Source: Chryseobacterium scophthalmum (lineage in GTDB: Bacteria > Bacteroidota > Bacteroidia > Flavobacteriales > Weeksellaceae). Taken from it: a stretch of DNA of 64,000 bases. A program made the position numbers and the translations under genes. The stretch lies in contig NZ_FSRQ01000004.1 in the NCBI RefSeq assembly GCF_900143185.1, positions 248,001 through 312,000 of the forward strand, in the 5' to 3' direction. Below are positions 17,135-26,377 of the stretch, piece by piece (position 1 is the stretch's first letter; each line of letters starts with the position of its first letter). The notes below the pieces were generated by a model that did no database searches, was not told the DNA's origin, and was given only the letters and a program-made list of their open reading frames with translations.

Positions 17135-17947
17135 ATGAAAAAATCATTTAACCTTTTAATATTTGTTTTTGCAATTATCGTTAAAGCTCAGGTTGGAGTT
17201 AATACGCAGACACCCGCAGCAACTTTGGATATTGTCGGCAAACCAGATCTGCCCAATCACTTTGATGGCATAATTCCCCCAAGAATTACAGGTGATCAAC
17301 TTGCAAATAAAACTTATTCAGTATTGCAAAAAGGTGCCATTGTTTACGTGACTCAACCTGCATCAAATCTTTTGGGTCAAGTCATTCATATTGTTAAAGA
17401 AGGGTACTACTATTTCAATGGTATGTTTTGGAATCAGATGTTTAAGGAGCCTACTTATTACGATGCTCTTATTGTATTGGACGAAACACTTTCTGCAAAT
17501 ACTATTTCTGAACAATCCTCGTGGAACACATACCTTCCTTTTCCTACAAATCCTCGTCAGCATACATTATCTACAAAAATATATAGATTAGGAACATCAG
17601 GTCTAGGAATAACTGGGCAAATCGATGCGCGGCGAATAGGAACAATTGGCTATTTAGATGTCAGTATAATTTGTTCAACACCTATCACTTCAAGCTACGT
17701 AATACTGAATCTTTCAAAACCATTACGGGATTTAGGTTTTATGTCGGATGGCAGTGTGGGTTCACTGAGCAATATTTTAGTAAGTGGGAACTCAAATGGA
17801 ATTAGTTCAGGAGTAGAGCAGGGCATTATTTCATTAACGAACGTTGATTTCAATCTACTTCTTTGGAAAAATCAAATCGAAAAATTTACCGGTACCATAA
17901 AGGGCATGACCACTTTTCCGATTAATTATCTGAATGTAATTGAATGA
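17135..17947 (+). CDS. Secreted flavobacterial protein of unknown function
   Basis: A 270-residue exported protein with a signal peptide ending IVKAQ and then VGVNTQTPAATLDIVGKP, an N-terminal signature of many exported or surface proteins in Flavobacteriia. The rest is predicted to be beta-rich, with no enzyme motif. Its stop overlaps the start of the MobC-like gene by 4 bp (ATGA), which ties it to the transfer operon. A role in mating contact or surface exclusion would fit, but nothing in the sequence proves it. Confidence 0.75.
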   Translation: MKKSFNLLIFVFAIIVKAQVGVNTQTPAATLDIVGKPDLPNHFDGIIPPRITGDQLANKTYSVLQKGAIVYVTQPASNLLGQVIHIVKEGYYYFNGMFWNQMFKEPTYYDALIVLDETLSANTISEQSSWNTYLPFPTNPRQHTLSTKIYRLGTSGLGITGQIDARRIGTIGYLDVSIICSTPITSSYVILNLSKPLRDLGFMSDGSVGSLSNILVSGNSNGISSGVEQGIISLTNVDFNLLLWKNQIEKFTGTIKGMTTFPINYLNVIE

Positions 17948-18312
17948 TAAATAAGACGGATATTAAGAAGAAACATTACATTAAAATAAGGATTTCCATC
18001 ATCCAAAAAGAAAAGTGGAAAAAAGCCTGTTCAGAAAAAAAAATCTCTTTAACAAGTCTAATTGTTAATTCTGTTGAAAATAGGCTTATGGACAACGAGA
18101 GAAGAAAAGTATTAGCGTTCATAGAAAAGCAGGATAACATATTCGGAAAGATTGAAAACAATATCAATCAGGTAGCAAAAATAGCAAATAGTCAAAAGTT
18201 TATCAGCGAAAATGAAATCAGAAAATTTTCGAATAAGTTATCAGAGATCATAATTCTGAAGAAAGAACAGAACGAAATGTTTACAAAAATCTACGCAATG
18301 CTATCAAGATGA
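17944..18312 (+). CDS. MobC-like relaxosome accessory protein
   Basis: A 122-residue basic protein. The N-terminal part (KIRISIIQKEKWKKACSEKK) looks like a ribbon-helix-helix DNA-binding segment. The middle reads IFGKIENNINQVAKIANSQK, the NNxNQ-x-A motif typical of MobC-type mobilisation proteins. It would help the relaxase open oriT. It overlaps the secreted protein gene by 4 bp and the relaxase gene by 4 bp, so all three are probably co-translated. Confidence 0.8.
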   Translation: MINKTDIKKKHYIKIRISIIQKEKWKKACSEKKISLTSLIVNSVENRLMDNERRKVLAFIEKQDNIFGKIENNINQVAKIANSQKFISENEIRKFSNKLSEIIILKKEQNEMFTKIYAMLSR

Positions 18313-19799
18313 TTGTTAAGATTATGGATCCGGCAGGTCCCAGTTTTCCAGGAGTTCATTATAACGATAAGAAAATTGACAAAGGAACCGGAGAATTAAT
18401 GCTGATGAAAAATTTTCCTTCCTTCATTAACGAATCAAGCAGCAAGGAGGAAGTAAGAAACTATTTGAGAGCTATTTCGATTGGAAACAAAAAAGTATTA
18501 AAGCCTCAATTTCATGCGATGATCTCTACGAAATTTCAAGGACATTCGAAAGAAGAGCTAACTAAGATCGCTGAGAATTTTATGGATGAAATGAAATATG
18601 GAGGACAGCCTTTCATTGTAGTTTTTCATAGTGACACCGATAATAATCACGCTCATATAGTTACTACAAGAGTCGATAAACAGACAGGGAAAAAGATCAA
18701 TGATAGTTATGAAAGGCTTAAAGCCCAAAAAGCTTTAAGCGTTACAATTGAAAAATTGTATGGTCAGAAACCGGAAGAAGAACTTGGCAAACTGTTGAAC
18801 TATAAAATAAGTTCGCTCAATCAGTTGGAAACTTTACTCAGCAGAAATGGTTATAAGATAGGCAAAAACACAGATGATATAAATTCTTTTAACATTTTAA
18901 AAAACGGAGTAATACAGCAAACACTTTCAGGAAATCAGATTGTTTTTGATAACAGTAAAAATGATAAAAGGGCAAAGCAGATCAAAGCCATATTAAGCAA
19001 ATACAAACAATTGTATTCCACCAAGGTTTTCAAGGTGGAAGATGACAGAAAAAAGGAGTCAATGCTCCCAAAAGAAAAATTACGAGAAAATAATTTAAAA
19101 ATAAAAATCAGTTTTGAAAGTGAACTCCAAAAGAAGCTGAAAGATGTTTTCGGGATCGATGTGGTTTTCCATCATAAAGAAGATAAAAATCCTTTTGGCT
19201 ACACCGTGATCGACCATAAAACAGGAAAAGTCTATAAAGGAAGTGATCTACTGAAAATGAATGAAGTGTTTGAATTTACTTCTGACAAGCTAGATAAGAA
19301 GACTTTTGAAATCCTGAAAGATTATAATATTCCGAACCAGGAATCAAAAAAAATATTGCTTGAATTTTTAAATAAAAAATATCCGGAAATAGAGATCAAG
19401 GGCTTTATGCTTTTTGAAAACCGAGGAAAGAAAGATTTGGAAACCTATCGAAAAGTTCAGTTTGAAGTCAAAAGTTTCATTAAAAATCAAAAAAACACAA
19501 ATGATGAAAAAAAGGATATTTCCATAACCAGGGCTGAAGACGGAAAGCTGTATGCGGTTCATACTCGGTTCCATTATATCGGAGAGCTCCAATCATTAAT
19601 TGGGGAAAAGGAGTATCAAAAATTTCTGAATCCGACAGGCGTAAATGAAGTGCAGGCAGAAAACCGGACTGAAAATAATGAGAAAACAAAATTAAACAAA
19701 GCAGTTGATGAACTGCTGTTTGAGTTGATGAAAAGTTCAGGAACTGCAAAAGACCCTGTCGAAAATGAGCTCAAAAAAAGACGAAAAAAAAGACGATAA
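18309..19799 (+). CDS. Relaxase/mobilization nuclease (MOBP-like)
   Basis: A 496-residue protein whose N-terminal 150 residues form a relaxase domain. The histidine motif is FHSDTDNNHAHIV at 106-118, with His107, His114 and His116 as metal ligands, and an earlier conserved FHAMIST around His69. It nicks oriT and stays bound to the DNA 5' end during conjugation. The remaining C-terminal part is long, basic and ends KKRRKKRR, perhaps a DNA-binding or coupling tail. It starts within the stop of the MobC-like gene. Confidence 0.88.
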   Translation: MIVKIMDPAGPSFPGVHYNDKKIDKGTGELMLMKNFPSFINESSSKEEVRNYLRAISIGNKKVLKPQFHAMISTKFQGHSKEELTKIAENFMDEMKYGGQPFIVVFHSDTDNNHAHIVTTRVDKQTGKKINDSYERLKAQKALSVTIEKLYGQKPEEELGKLLNYKISSLNQLETLLSRNGYKIGKNTDDINSFNILKNGVIQQTLSGNQIVFDNSKNDKRAKQIKAILSKYKQLYSTKVFKVEDDRKKESMLPKEKLRENNLKIKISFESELQKKLKDVFGIDVVFHHKEDKNPFGYTVIDHKTGKVYKGSDLLKMNEVFEFTSDKLDKKTFEILKDYNIPNQESKKILLEFLNKKYPEIEIKGFMLFENRGKKDLETYRKVQFEVKSFIKNQKNTNDEKKDISITRAEDGKLYAVHTRFHYIGELQSLIGEKEYQKFLNPTGVNEVQAENRTENNEKTKLNKAVDELLFELMKSSGTAKDPVENELKKRRKKRR

Positions 19800-19873
19800 A
19801 ATGATGGTTGTCGGCTGATATAAAAATCATCTTCGGTCCAACAACAATCAGTTAGAAACATAAACTAAATCCA

Positions 19874-20524
19874 ATGATCATAACATTTGCTACACAAAAA
19901 GGAGGAACCGGAAAAACAACTTTAGCCATCGCTTTTGCCAATTACATTTCGGCAATTTCGGAAAGGAAAATCAATGTTTTTGATTTTGATTATCAGAAAT
20001 CATTTTACTACAAATGGAAAGATGATGAATTATCGGAAAGTCCGAAATTGTATGAAGTGGAAATTATTGGCGATGATGACCAACAGCCATTTTCAGACTT
20101 TGAGACCCTCATTAATTTAAAAGATAGCGATGACATCAACCTTTTTGACTTGGCAGGAACACTCGATGCAAAATATAGCGATCTGCTCATTTACAGTGAT
20201 TTTATCGTGATCCCGTTTGAGTATTCAGATGTTTCTGTCAAGTCCACATTGGTCTTTATCAATATGCTGGGACTATTGGAAAGTGAGGCTGAAAGAGTAT
20301 TTATCCGTTCCAAGTATGATAAAGGCTACAAGTATCTGAATCAGGAAGGAATGGACATTGAGCTGAAAAAATTCGGATTGCTACTGGAAAATCCTGTATT
20401 CAAAAAAAACTGTCTACAAAAGATTGATACCAGAAAGCTGACCTACGAACAAAAATATGGGGTAAGAAAATCTTTCGATGAATTGATAGAATATATTAAT
20501 CAAACATTGAAGATCACCCTTTGA
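19874..20524 (+). CDS. ParA family ATPase of the conjugation module
   Basis: A 216-residue P-loop ATPase of the ParA/MinD type. The deviant Walker A motif is QKGGTGKTT with Lys9 as signature lysine, and the Walker B-like NLFDLAG appears later. It lies between the relaxase and the tra genes, the position of TraA in Bacteroidota conjugative transposons. It could position transfer complexes or maintain the element. No ParB partner is seen next to it. Confidence 0.85.
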   Translation: MIITFATQKGGTGKTTLAIAFANYISAISERKINVFDFDYQKSFYYKWKDDELSESPKLYEVEIIGDDDQQPFSDFETLINLKDSDDINLFDLAGTLDAKYSDLLIYSDFIVIPFEYSDVSVKSTLVFINMLGLLESEAERVFIRSKYDKGYKYLNQEGMDIELKKFGLLLENPVFKKNCLQKIDTRKLTYEQKYGVRKSFDELIEYINQTLKITL

Positions 20525-20569
20525 AATAAAAAATATACCTAAGTATTAATCTCTATAACCTCAGTAAAA

Positions 20570-21163
20570 ATGATAAAAATCTCGCTTTGCATCTTGGCTG
20601 TTTATCTGACGTATTACGCCGGAAATATTTTATACGATCTGTTTCTGAAAAAAGAAAAAGAAATCTATAAAGAAGAGACGGAGGAATTTTCATTGTCCGA
20701 AATTTCTGAACAGTACGAAGATCTTACTGCAACTATAGGGATTGAAGATGTAGAAAATCTCAACACTCCCAAGTCCTTTAATAAAAATGCAATCCATTCT
20801 GATATCACTGAAGGAAACGAAGAACGACAAGATCTGGAGTATTTGAGGGAAATATTTGAATCTGAACAAGATCTGGATGAACCGGGCATTGCACTAAAAA
20901 AAGATTCCACGGAAATCGAAAACCAATCACATCCTGAAAAAGCTGAAACAATCGAAGTAGATTTTGACCAGACGGAAAAAATATCAGCCGAAAAGGAAAA
21001 TCAGAAACCTAACGAAGTGATTCGCGAAAACCCAATCACAGTTAGTGCAGACCAGGAAACTTCCAGAATAAAAGAATGGAAGGCGATGCTTAATCTTTCT
21101 GAAACCCTGGTTCAAATGGTTGTGAACTACGACGGATACAAAGTTTATCAATCCACGATGTAG
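20570..21163 (+). CDS. Acidic single-pass membrane protein, unknown
   Basis: A 197-residue protein with one N-terminal membrane helix (about 3-22, LCILAVYLTYYAGNILYDLF) and a strongly acidic, probably disordered cytoplasmic part. A short C-terminal block (MLNLSETLVQMVVNYDGYKV) looks folded. I do not recognise a family. Position before the pilin gene is like that of TraC/TraD in related elements. It is likely real because it keeps its frame for 594 bp between conserved genes. Confidence 0.6.
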   Translation: MIKISLCILAVYLTYYAGNILYDLFLKKEKEIYKEETEEFSLSEISEQYEDLTATIGIEDVENLNTPKSFNKNAIHSDITEGNEERQDLEYLREIFESEQDLDEPGIALKKDSTEIENQSHPEKAETIEVDFDQTEKISAEKENQKPNEVIRENPITVSADQETSRIKEWKAMLNLSETLVQMVVNYDGYKVYQSTM

Positions 21164-21295
21164 TTAGCCAACTTAAACAAAATCTAACGTACTGAATATT
21201 AGACTTAACAGCGGATTTACATTCGTTGTCCGGGACTTCCATGCCCAAAATTTAACACTCAAATGATTATTAACCCTTTATAAAATTTTTGAATT

Positions 21296-21619
21296 ATGAT
21301 GAAAAATTATTTCACAAAAAACGTGACAACAAAAAAAGTTTTAACCCTAGCCTTGGCACTTATGGCGATAACTCCCGCATTTGCCCAAGGTGGAGCAACG
21401 GCAATCTCGAATGCAGCAAGTGATATCACTGATTATTGGGATCCGGTCAAGCTGATCTTGAAAGCAGTAGGAGGATTGGTCGGTTTTATCGGAGGTCTCC
21501 GAGTGTATAACAAATGGACCAATGGTGATCAGGATGTCAACAAAGAGATCCTTGGTTATGGAGGAGCAATGATTTTCTTGATTGTCGTTCCTGAATTCGT
21601 AACAGCATTCTTTGCCTAA
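21296..21619 (+). CDS. traE: TraE (DUF4134), VirB2-like pilin
   Basis: A 107-residue protein with a signal peptide ending TPAFAQ and two hydrophobic helices separated by a short loop (KAVGGLVGFIGGLRVYNKW and YGGAMIFLIVVPEFVTAFFA). This is the Bacteroidota DUF4134/TraE family, which corresponds to VirB2 pilin subunits. It is directly followed by TraF with one intervening base. Confidence 0.85.
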   Translation: MMKNYFTKNVTTKKVLTLALALMAITPAFAQGGATAISNAASDITDYWDPVKLILKAVGGLVGFIGGLRVYNKWTNGDQDVNKEILGYGGAMIFLIVVPEFVTAFFA

Positions 21620-21620
21620 T

Positions 21621-21935
21621 ATGGGATTCTACCTTTATAAGGGGCTCAAAAAGCCCCTTGTATTCTTCGGACTCAAAGGAAAATACATCTTTTATGCAGT
21701 CGGCGTCATCGGAGGCGGGGTCATATCAGCATTGGTACTCTCAAAGTTCGGTCTCTTAGGCTCTTTATTGGGTCTTGCAGTCACCGCAGGCGGAGTTTAT
21801 CTCATCTTCAGAAGACAGGACAAATATGGTTTGTATGACAAAACCAAAAACTTCGATCAGATCTTAATTTTTCCAAAAAGGTTACATAATAATAAACTTT
21901 TAAAGAATGGCAACAATAAAAAAACAAGCCTTTAG
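21621..21935 (+). CDS. traF: TraF (DUF4133), VirB3-like inner membrane protein
   Basis: A 104-residue protein counted from the ATG at 21621, which is preferred over the TTG at 21612 inside the previous gene. It starts YLYKGLKKPLVFFGLKGKYI, a signature of DUF4133, followed by two membrane helices and the motif YGLYDK. It corresponds to VirB3 and should associate with the VirB4-like ATPase. It overlaps the next gene by 29 bp. Confidence 0.85.
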   Translation: MGFYLYKGLKKPLVFFGLKGKYIFYAVGVIGGGVISALVLSKFGLLGSLLGLAVTAGGVYLIFRRQDKYGLYDKTKNFDQILIFPKRLHNNKLLKNGNNKKTSL

Positions 21936-23100
21936 CATCCCATTTATTGGATATGATCAGGGAAAAGATTTCAATTGGGATTTTGATGTTCTTTTCGGAC
22001 AGTACGGGAATCCTATTATCGGGATCAAAATAAAAAATATTGTTGAGCAATATTCGGCAGACCCGGATAGCTATCTCAATTTCCACACGGTTTTAAATCA
22101 GGTGGTATCAATCATTGGAGAAGGAAGAATTGTTCAGAAGCTCGATATCTTTTCCAAGAAGAAATATGCTGCCGAGCAATCCAACCAATTTCTACAACAA
22201 AAATATTCGGAGCATTTTGAGGGCAGACTTTTCAAAACTATTGAGACCGTACTTCTCTTTACTGATATTGTAGATGATAAGCTGAAAAAGAAAATGAAGC
22301 ATTATCATTTTTCTGATAAAAGCTATAAGGAACTACGGGATAAATGCCAGAAAGTTTTGATGCTATTAAAACAGAACAATTGTGAACCTGAGTTTTTATT
22401 TGAGAAAGATTTTGAGTACTACATTTCCGGGGTTCTATCGATGCAGTTTTCCGAATCTCCAACATTTGATAATATAAAGAGTACCAACGAATTTTTACAA
22501 ATAGGAAAAAGGTTTGTAAAAAACATCTCTTACGTGGATGTCGAAAACATCGATTTACCATCGGAAATTGAACCTTATTCTATTCTCGGCGGCAATGGTG
22601 CCGCAGCAGAAACAGCAGTAGATAATTTTAGTTTTATCAATGAACTGGAAGACTACGAAACGATTGTCTACAATCAGATCATTACCATTCCGCTTCAGGC
22701 ACAACAGCAAAGGGAGCTTGATAAAAAAAAGAAAAAGCACGAAGGAGCAGCCAATAATTCTCCTTCCAATGCGATCATAGCAGATGAAATTCAGACCCTG
22801 CTTCATAATATAGCGATTGATGGACAGCTCGTTGTGAATGCCCATTTTTCCATCCTTTTTTCAGCACAGACATTGGAAAAAATGGAGAACATTCAGTCGA
22901 TGATTGAAAATAAGCTTTTTACGAAAGGAATCATCGTTTCTAAAAATGCCTACAACCAATTGGAACTCTGGCGAGCAGCCATTCCGGGCAATGGAACAGA
23001 ACTGAGGGAATACGATTTATTTATGACGACAAGCGAAGCGGCCTTGTGTTTTTTTTTAAAGAAAGTTACCCGGTCAATGAAGAATCCAATTTCTATTTAA
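21907..23100 (+). CDS. traG: TraG, VirB4-like ATPase, N-terminal part (zero frame)
   Basis: The first 397 residues of the conjugation ATPase (N-terminal VirB4 domain beginning KKQAFSIPFIGYDQGKDFNW). The frame runs into a T9 tract at 23049-23057, reads on as CFFLKKVTRSMKNPISI and stops at 23100. The rest of the ATPase continues in the -1 frame. Without recoding this product lacks Walker A and would be inactive as an ATPase. The join occurs where conserved TraG sequence goes directly on as CFFFKESYPVNEES. Confidence 0.85.
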   Translation: MATIKKQAFSIPFIGYDQGKDFNWDFDVLFGQYGNPIIGIKIKNIVEQYSADPDSYLNFHTVLNQVVSIIGEGRIVQKLDIFSKKKYAAEQSNQFLQQKYSEHFEGRLFKTIETVLLFTDIVDDKLKKKMKHYHFSDKSYKELRDKCQKVLMLLKQNNCEPEFLFEKDFEYYISGVLSMQFSESPTFDNIKSTNEFLQIGKRFVKNISYVDVENIDLPSEIEPYSILGGNGAAAETAVDNFSFINELEDYETIVYNQIITIPLQAQQQRELDKKKKKHEGAANNSPSNAIIADEIQTLLHNIAIDGQLVVNAHFSILFSAQTLEKMENIQSMIENKLFTKGIIVSKNAYNQLELWRAAIPGNGTELREYDLFMTTSEAALCFFLKKVTRSMKNPISI

Positions 23101-24980
23101 GATTTACCGATAGACAAGGCGTTCCGCTAAAAGTAGATCCTTCGGATTTACCGATGAAAACCGGAAGAATTAATAACAGAAATAAGTTCGTTCTCGGACC
23201 TAGTGGGTCAGGCAAAAGTTTTTTGATGAACAATATTATCGAGCAGTATTTGACCTGCAATTATGATGTAGTGATTGTTGATACAGGAGATTCTTATTCG
23301 GGAACCTGCAAATATAAGGGAGGAAGATACATCCAATACACCGAAGAAAAACCGATTACTATGAATCCTTTTCTGATGGATAAGAAAGAATTTAACATTG
23401 AGAAAATTGAATTTTTAACCAACCTGATCTTCCTTATCTGGCAAGGTCCGGATTCTTCAATGTCATCCGCACAAAAATCCATTTTAGACAATGTGTTGAT
23501 GTCGTATTACCATCAGTATTTCAACTCAGGAACACAGTGGTATGAAAATAAAACTTCTGAAGAACTCATTCTCTATCTGAGTAAATATAACATACACGAA
23601 GATGATCTTTTTTATGAATATGAAAACGAAGCCAAAGGACAGCATACTTACTATGACATTTTGGGAATTACTTTCGATGCCAGTTCCGATGAAATAAAGG
23701 AAGCGGGAAGAAAATTATTGAAATTTTATCATCCCGACAAGAATATCAATAACCCGGAATATGAAAGCGAAAATTTCTATAAAGTTTATGAAGCGTATGA
23801 CACTCTGAACGATGAAGAAAGAAGGAAAATATATAATGAGACGCAGTTGATTTTAATCAAGTCGAACGATATCATCAAGCAGCCTGGATCAGCTGAAGAA
23901 TGGAACGAATCCTTTAGAAAAGCGATCATCAGGAAAATCAAAGAACTGGAAGAAAAGCTGGTCGTAACTGAACTTTCGTTCAATGGGTTTTATGATTATT
24001 GCGATCAATTTCTTCCTATCTACCTGAATAATAAGAAACATAATATTATAGAGAAAGAGTTTAATCTGCGCACCTTTTTATTTGTACTGAAAGATTTTTA
24101 CAAAGGCGGAAGGTACGGAACGACTTTAAATGAAAGTGCAGACAATACGCTTTTTGATGAAACATTCATCGTTTTTGAAATTGACAACGTAAAAGATAAT
24201 CCCAAACTCTTTCCGATCGTGACGCTCATTATTATGGATACTTTCATTCAGAAAATGAGGCTTAGACAAGAGCGTAGAAAAGCCTTAATAATTGAGGAAG
24301 CGTGGAAGGCAATTGCAAGTAAATTAATGGGTGGATACATTCTCTATTTATACAAAACAGTAAGAAAGTTCTGGGGTGAAGCTGTGGTTGTAACTCAGGA
24401 ACTGGACGATATTATTGGAAATGCTGTGGTAAAAGATTCCATCATCAATAATTCCGACACTTTTATTTTGTTGGATCAGACGAAGTTCAAAGATAATTTC
24501 GACAAAATCGCATCATTGCTTTCGCTCAATAAAGTAGAGCAAAACAAGATTTTCACCATCAATAATCTGAACAACAAATTCGGGAGAAGCCGATTCAAAG
24601 AATTTTATCTGAAAAGAGGTTCAAAAGGCGAAGTCTATGGAAATGAAGTGTCCTTGGAGCAGTATTTAACCTACACTACAGAAAAGCCTGAAAAATCAGC
24701 TGTTGAATATTATGTTCAGAAATACGGAAACTATGATGAAGCATTACGCAGGTTAGTCGGTGATTTGAAAACCTTTGGAGATAGCCTCGAAAACTTTGTA
24801 TCACTCGTGAATTTATATCAAAATCCTTTGGATCAAAAAATCAATTCTTTTTACAGAATGATGAAAAATGAACACAAAGGAAGGAATGTTTTCAAAATCA
24901 TCTCTCAGGAATTAGAAGACCGAAATCTCAGCTTTTTAGAATTAATCAACCAAAAACAAGAGCTATATGAAAAAATTTAG
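23046..24980 (+). CDS. traG: TraG, VirB4-like ATPase domain with inserted J-domain (-1 frame)
   Basis: The catalytic part of the ATPase that powers the type IV secretion system, 644 residues in the shifted frame. Walker A is GPSGSGKSF at 51-59; a Walker B-like ALIIEEAWKAIAS lies near residue 415. Unusually, residues about 202-270 form a DnaJ J-domain: TYYDILGITFDASSDEIKEA, then LLKFYHPDKN with HPD at 229-231, then YEAYDTLNDEERRKIYNETQ. The J-domain lies between the two ATPase lobes where VirB4 proteins have a variable insert. A J-domain would recruit DnaK. The GTG at 23046 is only the nominal frame start; expression most likely comes from frameshifting within the upstream gene. Confidence 0.85.
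   Translation: MFFFKESYPVNEESNFYLRFTDRQGVPLKVDPSDLPMKTGRINNRNKFVLGPSGSGKSFLMNNIIEQYLTCNYDVVIVDTGDSYSGTCKYKGGRYIQYTEEKPITMNPFLMDKKEFNIEKIEFLTNLIFLIWQGPDSSMSSAQKSILDNVLMSYYHQYFNSGTQWYENKTSEELILYLSKYNIHEDDLFYEYENEAKGQHTYYDILGITFDASSDEIKEAGRKLLKFYHPDKNINNPEYESENFYKVYEAYDTLNDEERRKIYNETQLILIKSNDIIKQPGSAEEWNESFRKAIIRKIKELEEKLVVTELSFNGFYDYCDQFLPIYLNNKKHNIIEKEFNLRTFLFVLKDFYKGGRYGTTLNESADNTLFDETFIVFEIDNVKDNPKLFPIVTLIIMDTFIQKMRLRQERRKALIIEEAWKAIASKLMGGYILYLYKTVRKFWGEAVVVTQELDDIIGNAVVKDSIINNSDTFILLDQTKFKDNFDKIASLLSLNKVEQNKIFTINNLNNKFGRSRFKEFYLKRGSKGEVYGNEVSLEQYLTYTTEKPEKSAVEYYVQKYGNYDEALRRLVGDLKTFGDSLENFVSLVNLYQNPLDQKINSFYRMMKNEHKGRNVFKIISQELEDRNLSFLELINQKQELYEKI
23052..23058 (+). promoter_or_regulatory. 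Candidate -1 ribosomal frameshift site in traG
   Basis: In the zero frame the codons are TGT TTT TTT TTA AAG, so 23052-23058 is exactly the heptamer T_TTT_TTA, the classic -1 slippery sequence. Slipping back one base gives CFF(L/F) and then KESYPVNEES, continuing the conserved protein. The T9 tract could equally cause transcriptional slippage, or may reflect a missing T in the assembly. Confidence 0.6.
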
Positions 24981-25635
24981 TCTCAAAATAGCAATGCTGC
25001 TTTTCCCACTTTGGGGGACAATGGGATTCGCTCAAAACACTTACATCGACCCAACGGTAACGGCAGCAATGATTCTCTATTCAGAAAATCTAAAAGCCAA
25101 ACAGAATGAAGTCATCGAAGAAACTTCAAAATTAAAGGACGCACAAACTTGGGTGGGAACTAAAATGGTGGTCGCCAATGATATTCAGAATAAAATACTG
25201 AAGGGATTAAAAGAAGTTTCAGGGACATTACAAAACGGAATTCAGGCACAGGAAATCTATTCTGAACTCAATAAATGCTACAATTATTCATCACAAGTGG
25301 TACAATTAGCATCACAGCAACCTGAGTATGCGATATTCGGTGTGAAGGCTTCGCAGAAAACCTACGAGCAAAGTCTAAAAATTGTTACCGATGTATCAGA
25401 TATTCTCGCATCTGGAGAACTTAATCTTGCTACCGCAGGAGATCGATACAAAATTCTTCATAATATTTCCGAGAATGTAAAAAATCTGAAACTGTGGCTT
25501 TTGGCGATTAAGTTAAGACTTGAAAAAGCCAATCGATTGGGATTTTGGAATTCCATTAATCCATTTGCAGGATACATCAATACAGACAAAGGTATTGTTG
25601 AAAACATAATGAACAGATATAAACGGAATTTTTAA
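24967..25635 (+). CDS. Secreted transfer protein 1 of a four-member set (VirB5-like?)
   Basis: A 222-residue exported protein with a signal peptide ending TMGFAQ and a mainly helical body containing CYNYSSQVVQLASQQPEYAI. It ends GIVENIMNRYKRNF, a terminal motif shared with the next three genes. Position after the VirB4-like gene, helical content and export recall VirB5/TrbJ minor pilus proteins. That is inference; I see no diagnostic VirB5 motif. It overlaps the end of traG by 14 bp. Confidence 0.65.
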   Translation: MKKFSLKIAMLLFPLWGTMGFAQNTYIDPTVTAAMILYSENLKAKQNEVIEETSKLKDAQTWVGTKMVVANDIQNKILKGLKEVSGTLQNGIQAQEIYSELNKCYNYSSQVVQLASQQPEYAIFGVKASQKTYEQSLKIVTDVSDILASGELNLATAGDRYKILHNISENVKNLKLWLLAIKLRLEKANRLGFWNSINPFAGYINTDKGIVENIMNRYKRNF

Positions 25636-25645
25636 AAATCATACG

Positions 25646-26329
25646 ATGAAGAAAGTTTTTCAAATTCTACTGATTCCAATGGTTTATATCGTGCTGACTT
25701 CTTCCGGCGGTGGTTCTACACCGGCTTGGCAGCAGGAAAACGTTTCCTTTCCGATGATGGATATTGTAATTAATGCGACGATGAAAGAACACGACAGACA
25801 AAAAGAAATGCGGCAAAAACAAATAGCCAATACCACCGTAGAAACAGCCAACAGAGCCCAATGGAATCAATTCAAGGAAAAGATTACAAAGATACAAGAT
25901 CGGCTTAGGATTGTTTCATTTGCTATTCAGGCTGTACCGACCGGAATAGCAATGAGCAGGGAAATAACGAAAATAACAAACAATCAATCCGCCATTATCA
26001 ATGAAATAAACGATGCTCCTTATTCAATTATTGCGGTATTGCCTTCTCAGGTTCAGTTTGTTGATGACCTGCAAATGGTAACACGGCTAATAACAGGGAT
26101 CATTTTGTCTTACGGAGCTATTAACCAAATGGAAAAATCAGAACGTAAAGTATTATTAGACTATGCTTTAGATGAAGTAAAAGCAATAAGCAGAAATTCT
26201 ACTCATATGCTTTTGAAAATTAGAGATATCAAAGCCAAAGTAAAACGTAATAAAAGAGCCTTTCAATATTATGTCAATAGAGATAAGCAAGTAGTTGAAA
26301 GCATAATGGATAACATCAAATCTTTCTAA
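25646..26329 (+). CDS. Secreted transfer protein 2 of a four-member set
   Basis: A 227-residue exported or membrane-tethered protein with a hydrophobic N-terminus (VFQILLIPMVYIVLTSSGGG) and a helical, charged body. It ends QVVESIMDNIKSF, aligning with the tails of its neighbours. Start chosen 10 bp after the previous stop. Function unknown, presumably a periplasmic part of the mating channel. Confidence 0.6.
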   Translation: MKKVFQILLIPMVYIVLTSSGGGSTPAWQQENVSFPMMDIVINATMKEHDRQKEMRQKQIANTTVETANRAQWNQFKEKITKIQDRLRIVSFAIQAVPTGIAMSREITKITNNQSAIINEINDAPYSIIAVLPSQVQFVDDLQMVTRLITGIILSYGAINQMEKSERKVLLDYALDEVKAISRNSTHMLLKIRDIKAKVKRNKRAFQYYVNRDKQVVESIMDNIKSF

Positions 26330-26377
26330 AATGAAATCAAAGATTCGCAAATTCTATAGCAAAAAAGTAATAATGAT

